64,000 nucleotides of DNA from Parvibaculum sp039680535 (GCF_039680535.1 NZ_JBDKSS010000022.1:62001-126000); one strand, 5' to 3'; shown: positions 46,901 to 55,020, numbered from the stretch's first letter. Notes: generated by a model from the letters alone, not told the origin. A program made the numbers and translations.

Positions 46901-47058
46901 AGGTAGTAGATCGGGACGGCATTGGCCCCCGCGTTGGCGAGAAAGAGGGACGCCGCGAGCGTCGAGCCGAACGCGGAACACATGGCTAGAAGCGCGCCAT
47001 GCAGGATGACCTGCCAATGGCGCGACATCACGGCACGCCGCCACATGCTGTAATGCAT
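43960..47058 (-). CDS. Membrane transporter-like/HEAT repeat/cyclic-nucleotide-binding fusion protein
   Basis: 1032 residues in three parts. About 1-410: twelve or so membrane helices of the MFS or ATP/ADP-translocase (NTT-like) type. About 430-880: HEAT/PBS-like helical repeats (patterns such as APSVRAAALRLAADFGTLG). About 896-1032: a cNMP-binding domain starting FLKSVPLFAQMTLDHL, with phosphate-binding cassette GELFGEMALFDEEPRSAS, including the Glu and Arg that bind cyclic nucleotides. It is probably a regulated inner-membrane transporter or sensor. Its start is 4 bp after an SET gene stop, so it is in the same operon. The substrate is unknown. Confidence 0.82.
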   Translation of the reverse strand: MHYSMWRRAVMSRHWQVILHGALLAMCSAFGSTLAASLFLANAGANAVPIYYLILAAASIPVSLLFSSVIDRWPRRTTMTGLLVIYMASAIGLAALMSQSIASFYVLYTVISVCELMIYSIYYILFSDYFSVLDAKRYSGAMTIALGVGAMAGSLLVSYLTGIFEAREVLLALPILVLLALAHLLWLTKREQPLDEVESAAEENMLESLGLLPRIIQRHPIILLMAASVFFNIVGQCVMEFEAFSIYADNFPDETQLASFLGEMTAIVDLVGILVVFFVSNPLISRIGVARLAIVPAVINLVSFIVLAASSSLSAGVLAHLNYYPLEHSLNVPVFALIYNAIPYRFAGRVRVINDGIIYPLALAASGILLLVVEPHLTLSQIAMVGGVVALLYVAAQAGIGRQYLRSLVDMLRKGSVELDQVGEGLVLPDAYRRDIASLLRDHDKENVILGAELAMRAKIEPDDSDLARALPMLPPPVARSVILSLGRNNPAAAEARLRRLLESPEAGTRLAAIEGLLVRRMITNPADPALPLLDSDPELRLVAKAGAAALSGAVPEAASPDGGPGERAAMAALNILRALKRGDLFSLYAGMLHHSAPSVRAAALRLAADFGTLGDQDLLDWARSALSDGDASARAASAALLATITAEEKLEPLSRNLFAKEDPAVRRAAAAALTRRGALGLDILTSRLLEAGHSLACDIMDGLGNAGPEIADPILFDFLTRRTFPDIRRNLAASDHIPANRPGWRPLELAIANSNTQIVQSVLQALSVLDYKRVLGAVRHAMNARDERTRANAIETLSSLAHRHYVLPLMPILEADASAAHSPVFDPEAARSLLSELMSADDDFIRAAAMTTWAAEFGTLPASPPNTPDGIVLATMNAFSRNSNPSRFDEVLPMNRLAFLKSVPLFAQMTLDHLMAVDNVMTRQTYLPGERIVREGEAGDKLFIVLSGEVVVRKQTEDGAERDLARLTSGELFGEMALFDEEPRSASVIALTDADFLALERDHFLSLAFQRPDIPMQVCKVLVSRLRNANT

Positions 47059-47062
47059 GAGC

Positions 47063-47434
47063 TCAGGTCTGGGGGAAGATGTGGCTCGGGTGGAACTGTT
47101 GGTAGTCGCACACCAACTCTTCGCCGGCCTGGATGTCGCGGATCGCGACCGTGTCCACCTCGCAGTCGGTGTTCGGGGTGTCGCTGTGGTTCATGAAGCG
47201 GGCGTGGTCGCCGTCGAGATAGTAGACGTCGCTGCCGACGAAGGCCGGATATGAATACTTCTGCACATAGGAATAGGCGGGCTCGGGCAGGGCGTCGCGC
47301 TCGGCCTTGCTGAATTTTCGGTCAATCCGCTCATCAAACCGCCAGATGGTGGTCCCCTTCGCGATATCCTCCGCCGCAAACAGGCCAATTCCGTCGATCT
47401 CGCTTTCCGCGAGATATGTCTTCACCAGAAGCAT
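47063..47434 (-). CDS. SET-domain protein (putative lysine methyltransferase), second copy
   Basis: 123 residues, essentially only a SET domain. N-terminal GIGLFAAEDIAKGTTIWRF, core ARFMNHSDTPNTDCEVD with the NHS motif that binds S-adenosylmethionine and substrate, and GEELVCDYQQF with the catalytic Tyr. There is no signal peptide and no flanking domain. It differs clearly from the neighbouring SET gene, so the pair is not a recent duplication. It starts 10 bp after the first SET gene ends and stops 4 bp before the transporter fusion begins. Confidence 0.87.
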   Translation of the reverse strand: MLLVKTYLAESEIDGIGLFAAEDIAKGTTIWRFDERIDRKFSKAERDALPEPAYSYVQKYSYPAFVGSDVYYLDGDHARFMNHSDTPNTDCEVDTVAIRDIQAGEELVCDYQQFHPSHIFPQT

Positions 47435-47444
47435 TCGTGATCAC

Positions 47445-47882
47445 CTACAGAATACAACGCTTGTCGTCCGGCACATGCTTGCACCAGCAGGGCCTGCCGA
47501 GCTTGATCAGGTCCATGTCGTGATAGTTGAGGGTCAACTGCTCACCCTTCCTGACGGGCCGGATCGTCTCCACCACCAGCACGCCGGCGTCGGCGCGGCA
47601 GTTGGGATCGCAGGAGTGATTGATGAAGTCAATGCCGTCGATCTTCACTTCGGGGATCGGCATGATCGCAAAGAGCTTGTTGTCGCTGAGTTTCAGATGG
47701 ATCGACATCCCACCATCCTGACCGCGCCAATCCACGCTGCCGTCGGGGTTTAGCGAGAATACCTCAGCCACGCCGTCAAAGACGCCCACCACGCTGTTGG
47801 CGGGAATATCGCAGCGGGCGAAGATGCCCTGTTCATTGCCGACGCAAAGAACCTCGGTCAGCTCATGGTCGGTCCAACTCAT
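47445..47882 (-). CDS. SET-domain protein (putative lysine methyltransferase), first copy
   Basis: 145 residues from ATG 47882; the frame is open to 48008 but the extra N-terminus is Arg-rich and unconserved. SET features: GIFARCDIPANSVVGVFDG, FINHSCDPNCRADAG and GEQLTLNYHDMD. Behind it sits CWCKHVPDDKRC, a post-SET-like cysteine cluster that in eukaryotic enzymes binds zinc and closes the active site. This makes it more enzyme-like than the second copy. It is first gene of SET-SET-transporter. The target protein is unknown; histone-like proteins are an option. Confidence 0.87.
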   Translation of the reverse strand: MSWTDHELTEVLCVGNEQGIFARCDIPANSVVGVFDGVAEVFSLNPDGSVDWRGQDGGMSIHLKLSDNKLFAIMPIPEVKIDGIDFINHSCDPNCRADAGVLVVETIRPVRKGEQLTLNYHDMDLIKLGRPCWCKHVPDDKRCIL

Positions 47883-48117
47883 TTGACACCCGCTCGATCT
47901 CCGAGCCCAGAAAGACTTTTCTCGGCGGCGTCGGACTCGGACGCGCCGCCCCCGGACGGTTTTGATGTGGAGGCTTTTGCGCGGCGACCGGCGCCAAGGC
48001 GGCGCCATGCAGCTTCGCAGGGCGACTCTCTCCCCCGAGTCGGCCTGCCGGAAGGTTAGTGCAGGGATGATCGGATCGCCAGAGCCACTTCTATCGACGC
48101 GCTCGGAAAAGAGCGCT

Positions 48118-48558
48118 TCACGCGGGAAGATGCTGGTGGACCCAGGCGCGGAGCATGGAGGCGTTCATAGCGCCGCTGTGACGCGCGATTTCGCGCCCGC
48201 CCCGAAGCAGGATCAGCGTGGGTATGGCGCGGATCTGGAATTTTGCGGCGAGGCCGGGCTCGGCTTCAGTGTCGAGCTTGCCGAGCCGAAGGCGAGGTTC
48301 GAATTCCGAGGCGGCGGCCTCGAAGACCGGGGCCATCGCGCGGCACGGCCCACACCATGATGCCCAGCAATCGACGAGCAGGGGGATGTCCTGCGCATTG
48401 GCGTGGCGCTCGAAGTTGCCCGCGGTCAGCGTTACCGGATGACCGTCGAACAGCGATACGCCGCATTTTCCGCAGGTTGGACGGTCCTGACGCCGTGCTT
48501 CGGGCATGCGATTGATGGCCCCGCATTTCGGACAGGGAATATGAATGCTTTCTGGCAT
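48118..48558 (-). CDS. trxC: Thioredoxin TrxC (thioredoxin 2)
   Basis: 146 residues. N-terminal zinc ribbon with two C-x2-C pairs (CPKCG near 9, CGKCG near 29) and a thioredoxin domain with WASWCGPCRAM and cis-proline IPTLIL. Thioredoxin 2 is an inducible disulfide reductase linked with oxidative or sulfur stress. It lies 66 bp downstream of the RND pump gene on the same strand, probably as part of one unit that also faces the sulfide oxidase gene. Confidence 0.92.
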   Translation of the reverse strand: MPESIHIPCPKCGAINRMPEARRQDRPTCGKCGVSLFDGHPVTLTAGNFERHANAQDIPLLVDCWASWCGPCRAMAPVFEAAASEFEPRLRLGKLDTEAEPGLAAKFQIRAIPTLILLRGGREIARHSGAMNASMLRAWVHQHLPA

Positions 48559-48624
48559 GTCGCGCCTCCTGACTGAGCCTCACTATCAGGTGTGTCCAAT
48601 ATGCGGGCTATCAAGTCACGCCCC

Positions 48625-51600
48625 TCAATAACGCTCGAACCCCTTGTGATCGTCCCTGAGCATCACATAGACGGCCGGGATGACCAGCAGCGTCAGCGCC
48701 GTCGACGACGCCAAGCCGAAGACGAGCGAGATGGCGAGGCCCTGGAAGATCGGATCGGCGATGATGAATACCGCGCCGATGATCGCCGCCGCCGCGGTCA
48801 GCACGATCGGTTTGAAGCGGATCGCGCCTGCTTCCAGTAGTGCGTCGCGAAGCACAGCGCCTTCCGCGCGACGATGGCGAATGAAATCGACCAGCAGGAT
48901 CGAATTTCGGACGATGATGCCCGCAAGGGCGATGAATCCGATCATCGAGGTCGCGGTGAACGGCGCATTGAAGAGCCAATGGCCGAGCACGATGCCGATG
49001 AGCGTCAGCGGCACGGGGATGAGGATGACGAGCGGCAGCTTGAAGGAACCGAACTGCGCCACGACAAGCAGATAGATGCCGAGGATCGCGACGCCGAATG
49101 CGGCGCCCATGTCGCGGAAGGTCACATAGGTGACCTCCCATTCGCCGTCCCAGAGCAAGGTCACATGGCTCTCATCGGCAGGCTGGCCGTGATAGGCAAT
49201 GACCGGCGGGCCGTCCTTGCCCCAATCCATTTTCTTGATGGCGTTCTCGACGGCGAACATGCCGTAGATCGGCGCTTCGAACCGTCCGGCGACTTCCGCC
49301 AGCACCATTTCGGCGGAGTGGCCGTCGCGGCGATAGAGCGAGTAGGAGCCGGGTTCCGGCTTCACGCTCACGACATCGCCCAGTTCGACGTTTCGTCCCT
49401 CGCGCGCCGTGCCGCCGGCCGGGAGCGGCGTGGTCAGAAGGCGCTCGCCCATCGTCTGCGCGCTGCGCGGCAGCTTCACGACAATGTCGTAGGGCTTTGC
49501 GCCGTGTCCGCGTTGCGAGAACCCGATTTCGGCACCGCCGATGATGGTCGCAATCGTGTCGTAGACGGCCTGCTGCTCGACGCCGTGATACTCGAGGTCG
49601 TCCTGATTGATGATGAAGCGCAGGCGCTCCGCGGGCCTGTAGAAGGTGTCGTCCACGTCGTGCACGAAGTCGACGGAACGGAAGGCTTCCTCCACCTTGC
49701 GCGCGGCGGCGCGCCGCGTCTCCTGATCCGGGCCATAGACCTCGGCGAGAAGCGTCGCCAGAACGGGCGGCCCCGGCGGCACTTCGACCACGCGCAGCAC
49801 CGTGCCCTGTGGCCAGGCGAGCGTCGTCAGCTCCTTGCGCACGGCGACGGCAAGTTCATGGCTCGCGCGCGAGCGGTCGCCCTTCGCGACGAAGTTGACT
49901 TGCAGGTCACCTTGCTGCGGACCGCTTCTGAGATAGTAGTGGCGGACCAGGCCATTGAAGTTGAACGGCGCCGAGGTGCCCGCATAGAGCTGGATGGAGG
50001 TGAGCTCAGGCATGGACTTGAGCTTGTCCGCGGCGGCGAAGAGGAAACGTTGTGTCTCCTCGAGCGTCGTCCCTTGCGGCATGTCGAGGACCACCTGGAG
50101 TTCCGACTTGTTGTCGAAGGGCAGGAGCTTCACCGCGACGTCGCGTGTGACAAACAGCAGGCAAACCGCAAGCGTCGCGGCGCCGACACTTATCAGAAGC
50201 CGCTTCGAGTTCCTTCTGCCGGTGAGCAGCGGGCGGGCCACGCGAACATAAAGCCGCGCCAGCGCGCCACCGTCCTCATGGCCGCCATGTGTTGCCGTCG
50301 CTCCTTCGCCCTCGAAGCGGTGCCGCGCGATGTGAAACAGAAGCCACGGCGTGATGACGACTGCGACGAAGAAGGAGAAGATCATCGCCATCGATGCGTT
50401 GGCCGGGATAGGGCTCATATAGGGGCCCATCATGCCGCTCACGAACATCATGGGGAGCAGTGCGACGATGATCGTCAGCGTCGCGACGATGGTCGGGTTG
50501 CCGACTTCAGCCACCGCTTCGACGGCGCTCTCTATGAGGCCCTTCTCACCACGCATATGCCAGTGGCGGATGATGTTCTCGACGATCACGATGGCGTCGT
50601 CGACCAGAATGCCGATTGAGAAGATGAGGGCGAACAGGCTGACGCGGTTGATGGTGTAGCCCATCAGCCACGAGGCAAAGAGCGTGAGCAGGATCGTCGT
50701 CGGGATGACGACGAGCACGACGACGCCCTCGCGCCATCCGATCGCCCATGTGATGAGAGCGACGATGGAGATGGTTGCAAGACCGAGATGAAACAGAAGT
50801 TCGTCGGCTTTTTCGGTGGCGGTCGCGCCATAGTTGCGGGTCACCGTCACGTCTACATTTGCCGGTAGAAGTCTCGTCTTCACCGTATCGAGGCGGGCGA
50901 GGAGATCGGCTGCCACGATCACCGCATTGGCGCCCTTGCGCTTGGCAAAGGCTATCGTGACGGCGGGCAGGCGCTGCAACTCTCCATTACTGGCTTTCAC
51001 CAGATTCCAGGCGCGGGAATCCGTTTCGGCGGCACCGACCGTGACATCGGCCACGTCCTTGACATAGACGGGCCGGCCATCGCGCGAGGTGAGAAGGAGA
51101 AGGCCAATGTCCGGCACGCCTTGCAGGGTTTCGCCGGCCACGACCGTCGAGCTGCGATTGGCGCCCGTCACCCGACCGACGACAAGCGACCGGTTGGCAT
51201 TCTGCAGCTTGTCGACCAGCTGGTTCAGCGTGATGCCATAAAGCGCCAGACGGTCAGGGTCCGGCTCGACCCTGATCTGGTTGGGGCTGCCGCCGATGAT
51301 GTAGGTGATGCCGACATTGTCCACCTTCATCAACTCGTGCTGCAGCTCCTGCGCGATCTGGCGCAGGCCATTGTCTGTCCAACGGTCCGCCGCATCGGGT
51401 CTGGGCGTCAGCGTCAGCGCGAGGATGGCGACGTCGTTGATGCCGTGACCGATGATGAGCGGCTCGGGAATGCCGTAAGGAAGGTCCGCGATGTTGGAGC
51501 GAATCTTCTCGTGGACGCGCAGCAGCGCGGTGTCCTGATCCGTGCCGACGAGAAAGCGCGCGGTCACCAGAACCTGATCGTCCTGCGTCGTCGAATAGGT

Positions 51601-51852
51601 GTGCTCGACGCCGTCGATGCCCTTGACGATGTCTTCGAGCGGCTTGGTGATGAGCTCGACCGCGTCCTCGGCCTTGTAGCCCTTGGTGCTGATGATGACA
51701 TCGACCATGGGAACGCTGATCTGCGGCTCCTCCTCGCGGGGCAGGGCAATGAGCGCGATCATGCCGACGATCAGCGAGCCGATCAGGAACAGCGGCGTCA
51801 GCGGCGAGGTGATGAAGGCCCGGGTGAGGGCGCCCGAGAGACCGATCTTCAC
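48625..51852 (-). CDS. RND efflux transporter permease (HAE1/AcrB-like)
   Basis: 1075 residues, full length. It begins with a helix and the periplasmic loop typical of RND pumps (ITKPLEDIVKGIDGVEHTYS). The proton-relay region is seen in GILVDDAIVIVENIIRHW and the C-terminal repeat ends GIIVRNSILLVDFIRHR. It belongs to the single-adaptor HAE1 branch. The substrate is not predictable from sequence. Its start overlaps the adaptor gene stop by 4 bp (transcription from the adaptor). It is near trxC, DUF2892 and SQR genes, which hints at a link to sulfur-stress products. Confidence 0.93.
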   Translation of the reverse strand: MKIGLSGALTRAFITSPLTPLFLIGSLIVGMIALIALPREEEPQISVPMVDVIISTKGYKAEDAVELITKPLEDIVKGIDGVEHTYSTTQDDQVLVTARFLVGTDQDTALLRVHEKIRSNIADLPYGIPEPLIIGHGINDVAILALTLTPRPDAADRWTDNGLRQIAQELQHELMKVDNVGITYIIGGSPNQIRVEPDPDRLALYGITLNQLVDKLQNANRSLVVGRVTGANRSSTVVAGETLQGVPDIGLLLLTSRDGRPVYVKDVADVTVGAAETDSRAWNLVKASNGELQRLPAVTIAFAKRKGANAVIVAADLLARLDTVKTRLLPANVDVTVTRNYGATATEKADELLFHLGLATISIVALITWAIGWREGVVVLVVIPTTILLTLFASWLMGYTINRVSLFALIFSIGILVDDAIVIVENIIRHWHMRGEKGLIESAVEAVAEVGNPTIVATLTIIVALLPMMFVSGMMGPYMSPIPANASMAMIFSFFVAVVITPWLLFHIARHRFEGEGATATHGGHEDGGALARLYVRVARPLLTGRRNSKRLLISVGAATLAVCLLFVTRDVAVKLLPFDNKSELQVVLDMPQGTTLEETQRFLFAAADKLKSMPELTSIQLYAGTSAPFNFNGLVRHYYLRSGPQQGDLQVNFVAKGDRSRASHELAVAVRKELTTLAWPQGTVLRVVEVPPGPPVLATLLAEVYGPDQETRRAAARKVEEAFRSVDFVHDVDDTFYRPAERLRFIINQDDLEYHGVEQQAVYDTIATIIGGAEIGFSQRGHGAKPYDIVVKLPRSAQTMGERLLTTPLPAGGTAREGRNVELGDVVSVKPEPGSYSLYRRDGHSAEMVLAEVAGRFEAPIYGMFAVENAIKKMDWGKDGPPVIAYHGQPADESHVTLLWDGEWEVTYVTFRDMGAAFGVAILGIYLLVVAQFGSFKLPLVILIPVPLTLIGIVLGHWLFNAPFTATSMIGFIALAGIIVRNSILLVDFIRHRRAEGAVLRDALLEAGAIRFKPIVLTAAAAIIGAVFIIADPIFQGLAISLVFGLASSTALTLLVIPAVYVMLRDDHKGFERY

Positions 51853-52829
51853 GGCATCACCACAACGTCGCCATCACGAAGGCCGGAAAGAATCTCGATG
51901 CCGCCAGTCACAGGCTGGCCTACCTGAACGACCACTTCCACGCCGCTCTCGAGCTTCGCATAGCTCACGCCGAAGCGCCGGTAGATGAAATCCTCGGGCA
52001 GAACAAGCGCCTCACGCTTGCCCGTCGCAATGAAGACACGCGTGCGCTCGCCCACGAAATAGTCGCCCAGGCCGTCGACGGCGACGTCGGCGACCACGCG
52101 GCCTTGATCGATATGCGGATAGACGAGGACGACCTTGCCGGGACGGATCGCCGAACTCTCGGCTTCGCCCATGCCGCGTGCGCCGACGAGAATCTCGTCG
52201 CCCGTCTTCAGAAATCGGGCGTGGCGCTCAGGCAGTTCGAGACGAAGAATGTAGTCGTCAGTCGCCATGGTGGCGACGGTGTCGCCACCCATCACGACGC
52301 TGCCTTCGGCGACAGGTACGGTGAGGATGCGGCCTGCGCCGGGGGCAAGCACGGCGCCCTCGATCGACTGCTGCTCGATGACCTGACGGTCGGACTGAAG
52401 CGCCTGCAGATTGCGCTCCGCGATCTGCAGCCGTGTCCTTGCCTCATCGAGCTTCGCCTGCGATCCGGCGCCTGTGCGGCGCAGCGTCGAGGCGCGGTCG
52501 AAGTCGATCTTCGCCTGCGCGCGTTCTGCCTGCTGCGCTTCGATGCGGGATTGCGTGGCGCGCATCTGAAGCATCAGCTTTTCGTCGCCGACGATGGCGA
52601 TCTTGTCGCCGGCCTTGACCTTGTCGCCTTCCTTCACGTTCACGGCGCTGATCGTGCCGGCGATGCGTGAGCGTGCGAGGAGCTGATGCACGGGCTCCAC
52701 CGTGGCGATGACGGCCTTGCGGTCGTCCACGGTCGTCAAATGAACCGTTGCGGTCTTACCTTGCGCCCCGGCTGCTGTGGCGGAGCCGAGCGCGAGCGTG
52801 ACAACCAAAAGAGCGATGCGTCGTGACAT
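51849..52829 (-). CDS. RND efflux periplasmic adaptor (membrane fusion protein)
   Basis: 326 residues from ATG 52829, which has a GGGG-type ribosome site; ATG 52844 adds five residues. Signal peptide about 1-24 (ends GSATAAGAQG), then a lipoyl-like/barrel-sandwich segment with VKEGDKVKAGDKIAIVG, an alpha-hairpin (about 90-140) and a beta-barrel. It bridges the RND permease and an outer-membrane factor; no TolC-type gene lies here, so the partner is elsewhere. It is translationally coupled to the permease gene. Confidence 0.92.
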   Translation of the reverse strand: MSRRIALLVVTLALGSATAAGAQGKTATVHLTTVDDRKAVIATVEPVHQLLARSRIAGTISAVNVKEGDKVKAGDKIAIVGDEKLMLQMRATQSRIEAQQAERAQAKIDFDRASTLRRTGAGSQAKLDEARTRLQIAERNLQALQSDRQVIEQQSIEGAVLAPGAGRILTVPVAEGSVVMGGDTVATMATDDYILRLELPERHARFLKTGDEILVGARGMGEAESSAIRPGKVVLVYPHIDQGRVVADVAVDGLGDYFVGERTRVFIATGKREALVLPEDFIYRRFGVSYAKLESGVEVVVQVGQPVTGGIEILSGLRDGDVVVMP

Positions 52830-53011
52830 GCCGACCCCAGCCATGTTGCGTTTGACTCATATATCAGACAATACTAAATTAACAATGACGAATATAAAAG
52901 CCTGCGGTTCATATGAGCACAGACAGGCCGCCGGAGGATTGAGCGAAATCATATCGGGCCGCCGCCCGTGGTGCTGAAGTGCCTCATGCCGCGGCTTTCA
53001 GGGAGACTGCC
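52830..53011. promoter_or_regulatory. AT-rich divergent promoter between RND operon and DUF2892-SQR
   Basis: This 182-bp stretch contains an unusually AT-rich segment (52855-52905) for this window, plus CTCATAT (52856-52862) and its complement ATATGAG (52911-52917). It should carry both promoters and the site of a shared regulator. No regulator gene is adjacent. Confidence 0.5.
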
Positions 53012-53212
53012 ATGTCCATCGATCGTGCCGTAATGGCCTTTGCCGGCTTCATGATTCTGGCAAGCCTCGTGTTGAGCCAGGTTCACAGTCCCTATTGGCT
53101 CTGGTTCACCGCATTCGTCGGGGCGAACCTTTTGCAGTCTTCGTTCACTGGCTTTTGTCCGGCGGCGATGATCTTCCGCAAGCTTGGCCTGAAGTCCGGA
53201 AACGCATTCTGA
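53012..53212 (+). CDS. DUF2892 (YgaP-like) membrane protein
   Basis: 66 residues from ATG 53012 behind a GGGAG ribosome site; the frame is open to 52979. Two membrane helices (about 7-25 and 29-48) and a conserved SSFTGFCPAAMIFRKLGL C-terminus characterise DUF2892. In E. coli YgaP this domain is joined to a rhodanese domain. Stand-alone copies are often found by sulfide-oxidation genes. It is 43 bp upstream of the SQR gene and probably co-transcribed. Confidence 0.87.
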   Translation: MSIDRAVMAFAGFMILASLVLSQVHSPYWLWFTAFVGANLLQSSFTGFCPAAMIFRKLGLKSGNAF

Positions 53213-53255
53213 CGCCGACCGGCTATGGCGGCTCTGCTTTGGGAGGAGGAGGCCT

Positions 53256-54548
53256 ATGGGCAAGAAAGTTGTCGTTCTGGGAGCAGGCTTGGGCGGCACT
53301 ACGGTGGCTTACGAATTGAAAGCCGCGCTTGGCGCCGATGCCGAGATCACCGTGGTGTCCGACACGGAGTGGTTCCACTTCGTACCCTCCAATCCGTGGG
53401 TCGCGATCAAGTGGCGTGAGCCTAAGGATATCAAGATACATCTCCCCGAGGTCTTCTCGCGTCTGGGCTTCGGCTTCTCGGCCGCGGGCGCGCAACGCGT
53501 GCTGCCGGCGGAAAATGCGGTCCTGCTGCGCGACGGGACAAGGATCGCATACGACTATCTCGTCGTGGCAACGGGACCCTCGCTCGCCTTTGACGAAATT
53601 GAAGGCTTCGGTCCGGCGCACAACAGCAACTCGATCTGCCATGTCGATCACGCAACGGTCCTCGCGGAGAGGTGGGAACGCTTCTGTGCCGATCCGGGCC
53701 CGATGGTGGTGGGCGCGGTGCAGGGAGCTTCGTGTTTCGGCCCTGCCTATGAATTCGCGTTCCTGGCCAATGCCGATCTCCGTAAGCGGAAGGTCAGGGA
53801 CCGCGTGCCGATCACCTTCGTCACTTCCGAGCCATATATCGGCCATCTCGGTCTTGGCGGCGTTGGCGACACAAAGAGCCTGATGGAGTCGGCGCTGCGT
53901 GACCGCGATATCAAATGGATCACCAATGCGAAGGTCGATCGCGTCGGGCCCGACAAGGTCTATATCAGCGAGATGACGGAGGAGGGGGCCGTCAAGAAGG
54001 TCCACGAGATTCCCTCACGCCTCAACATGATGCTTCCGGCATTCAAGGGCGTGTCTTGCTTCTTTGGCGAGGACGGAAAGCCGATTGAGGGGCTCGCCAA
54101 TCCGCGCGGCTTCATCCTGATCGACAAGCAGCAGCGCAATCCGAAATACCAGAATGTCTATGCGGTTGGCGTCTGCGTGGCGATCCCTCCGGTGGAGCAG
54201 ACGCCTGTGCCGGTCGGCGTTCCCAAGACCGGCTACATGATCGAATCCATGGCCGCCGCCGTGGCGCACAATATCCGCGACGCGATCGCCGGAAAGGAGC
54301 CGACCGAGGAGGCGACCTGGAATGCCGTCTGCCTCGCAGACTTCGGCGACGACGGCGTCGCCTTCGTCGCTCTTCCGCAGATCCCGCCCCGCAACGTGAA
54401 CTGGTCGGGGCAGGGCTACTGGGTTCATCTCGCCAAGGTGGCGTTCGAGAAATATTTCATGCACAAGGTTCGCAACGGGGCGAGCGAGCCCGCCTATGAG
54501 CGCATTGTCATGAGCCTTCTCGGAATCAACAAATTGCGCTCAAAATGA
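53256..54548 (+). CDS. sqr: Sulfide:quinone oxidoreductase (FAD-dependent)
   Basis: 430 residues. FAD motif LGAGLGGTTVAYEL at the N-terminus, second GTG-like VVATGPSLAFDEI, and NAD-fold core. Three cysteines stand at positions expected of SQR: Cys128 (SNSICHVDHA), Cys160 (GASCFGPAYEF) and Cys307 (VGVCVAIPPVEQ); Cys268 is extra. A C-terminal membrane-binding helix pair is expected. It oxidises sulfide to persulfide/polysulfide and passes electrons to quinone. It follows DUF2892 and precedes an OsmC peroxidase. Confidence 0.88.
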   Translation: MGKKVVVLGAGLGGTTVAYELKAALGADAEITVVSDTEWFHFVPSNPWVAIKWREPKDIKIHLPEVFSRLGFGFSAAGAQRVLPAENAVLLRDGTRIAYDYLVVATGPSLAFDEIEGFGPAHNSNSICHVDHATVLAERWERFCADPGPMVVGAVQGASCFGPAYEFAFLANADLRKRKVRDRVPITFVTSEPYIGHLGLGGVGDTKSLMESALRDRDIKWITNAKVDRVGPDKVYISEMTEEGAVKKVHEIPSRLNMMLPAFKGVSCFFGEDGKPIEGLANPRGFILIDKQQRNPKYQNVYAVGVCVAIPPVEQTPVPVGVPKTGYMIESMAAAVAHNIRDAIAGKEPTEEATWNAVCLADFGDDGVAFVALPQIPPRNVNWSGQGYWVHLAKVAFEKYFMHKVRNGASEPAYERIVMSLLGINKLRSK

Positions 54549-54600
54549 GCTGGACCCGGCTTGGGGCGGCGCGTGTGAAACGCATGTGGCGAAGGTGGCG

Positions 54601-55020
54601 ATGAAAGAGCGTGTTGTAACGGTTTCCGAGAGCGGCAATGGCCCTTATGGGGAGTTCATCACGGCCGGTCATCATGTCGTTGGCGCCGACGAGGCTGAAT
54701 CGGTCGGCGGCCACGACACCGGCCCGGACCCTTATGAGCTTCTCCTGTCGGCGCTCGGCGCCTGCACGGCGATGACCTTGCGTATGTATGCAACCCGGCA
54801 CCAATGGCCGCTTGAGCATGTCGATGTCCGCTTGCGCCACATCCAGCGGGTCGGCAGCGGCTCGGAAGCGCCCCATGACCGGTTCGAGCGCGTCATCGAG
54901 GTCAAGGGCGGCCTCAGCGACGAGCAGCGTGCGCGCCTGCTGGAAATCGCCGACCGATGCCCGGTCAGCCAGACGCTCAAGCGCGGTTCCGAGATCGACA
55001 CCTCGCTCGCGGTGCAGTAG
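54601..55020 (+). CDS. OsmC/Ohr family peroxiredoxin-like protein
   Basis: 139 residues from ATG 54601 (GTG 54586 adds five). The two catalytic cysteines are seen, in LGACTAMTLRMYA (about residue 57) and ADRCPVSQTLKRG (about 120). OsmC-family proteins reduce organic hydroperoxides and some act on persulfides. It lies 52 bp downstream of SQR. A weak hairpin with TTTTT (55020-55039) follows and could end the transcript. Confidence 0.88.
   Translation: MKERVVTVSESGNGPYGEFITAGHHVVGADEAESVGGHDTGPDPYELLLSALGACTAMTLRMYATRHQWPLEHVDVRLRHIQRVGSGSEAPHDRFERVIEVKGGLSDEQRARLLEIADRCPVSQTLKRGSEIDTSLAVQ

Noticed and set aside
47063..47882. The two SET genes as a recent tandem duplication
   Set aside because: They share only core SET motifs; the first has a post-SET cysteine cluster that the second lacks.
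48874..50619. 581-residue plus-strand open frame antisense to the RND permease
   Set aside because: Asp/Arg/His-rich shadow of a conserved full-length RND gene.
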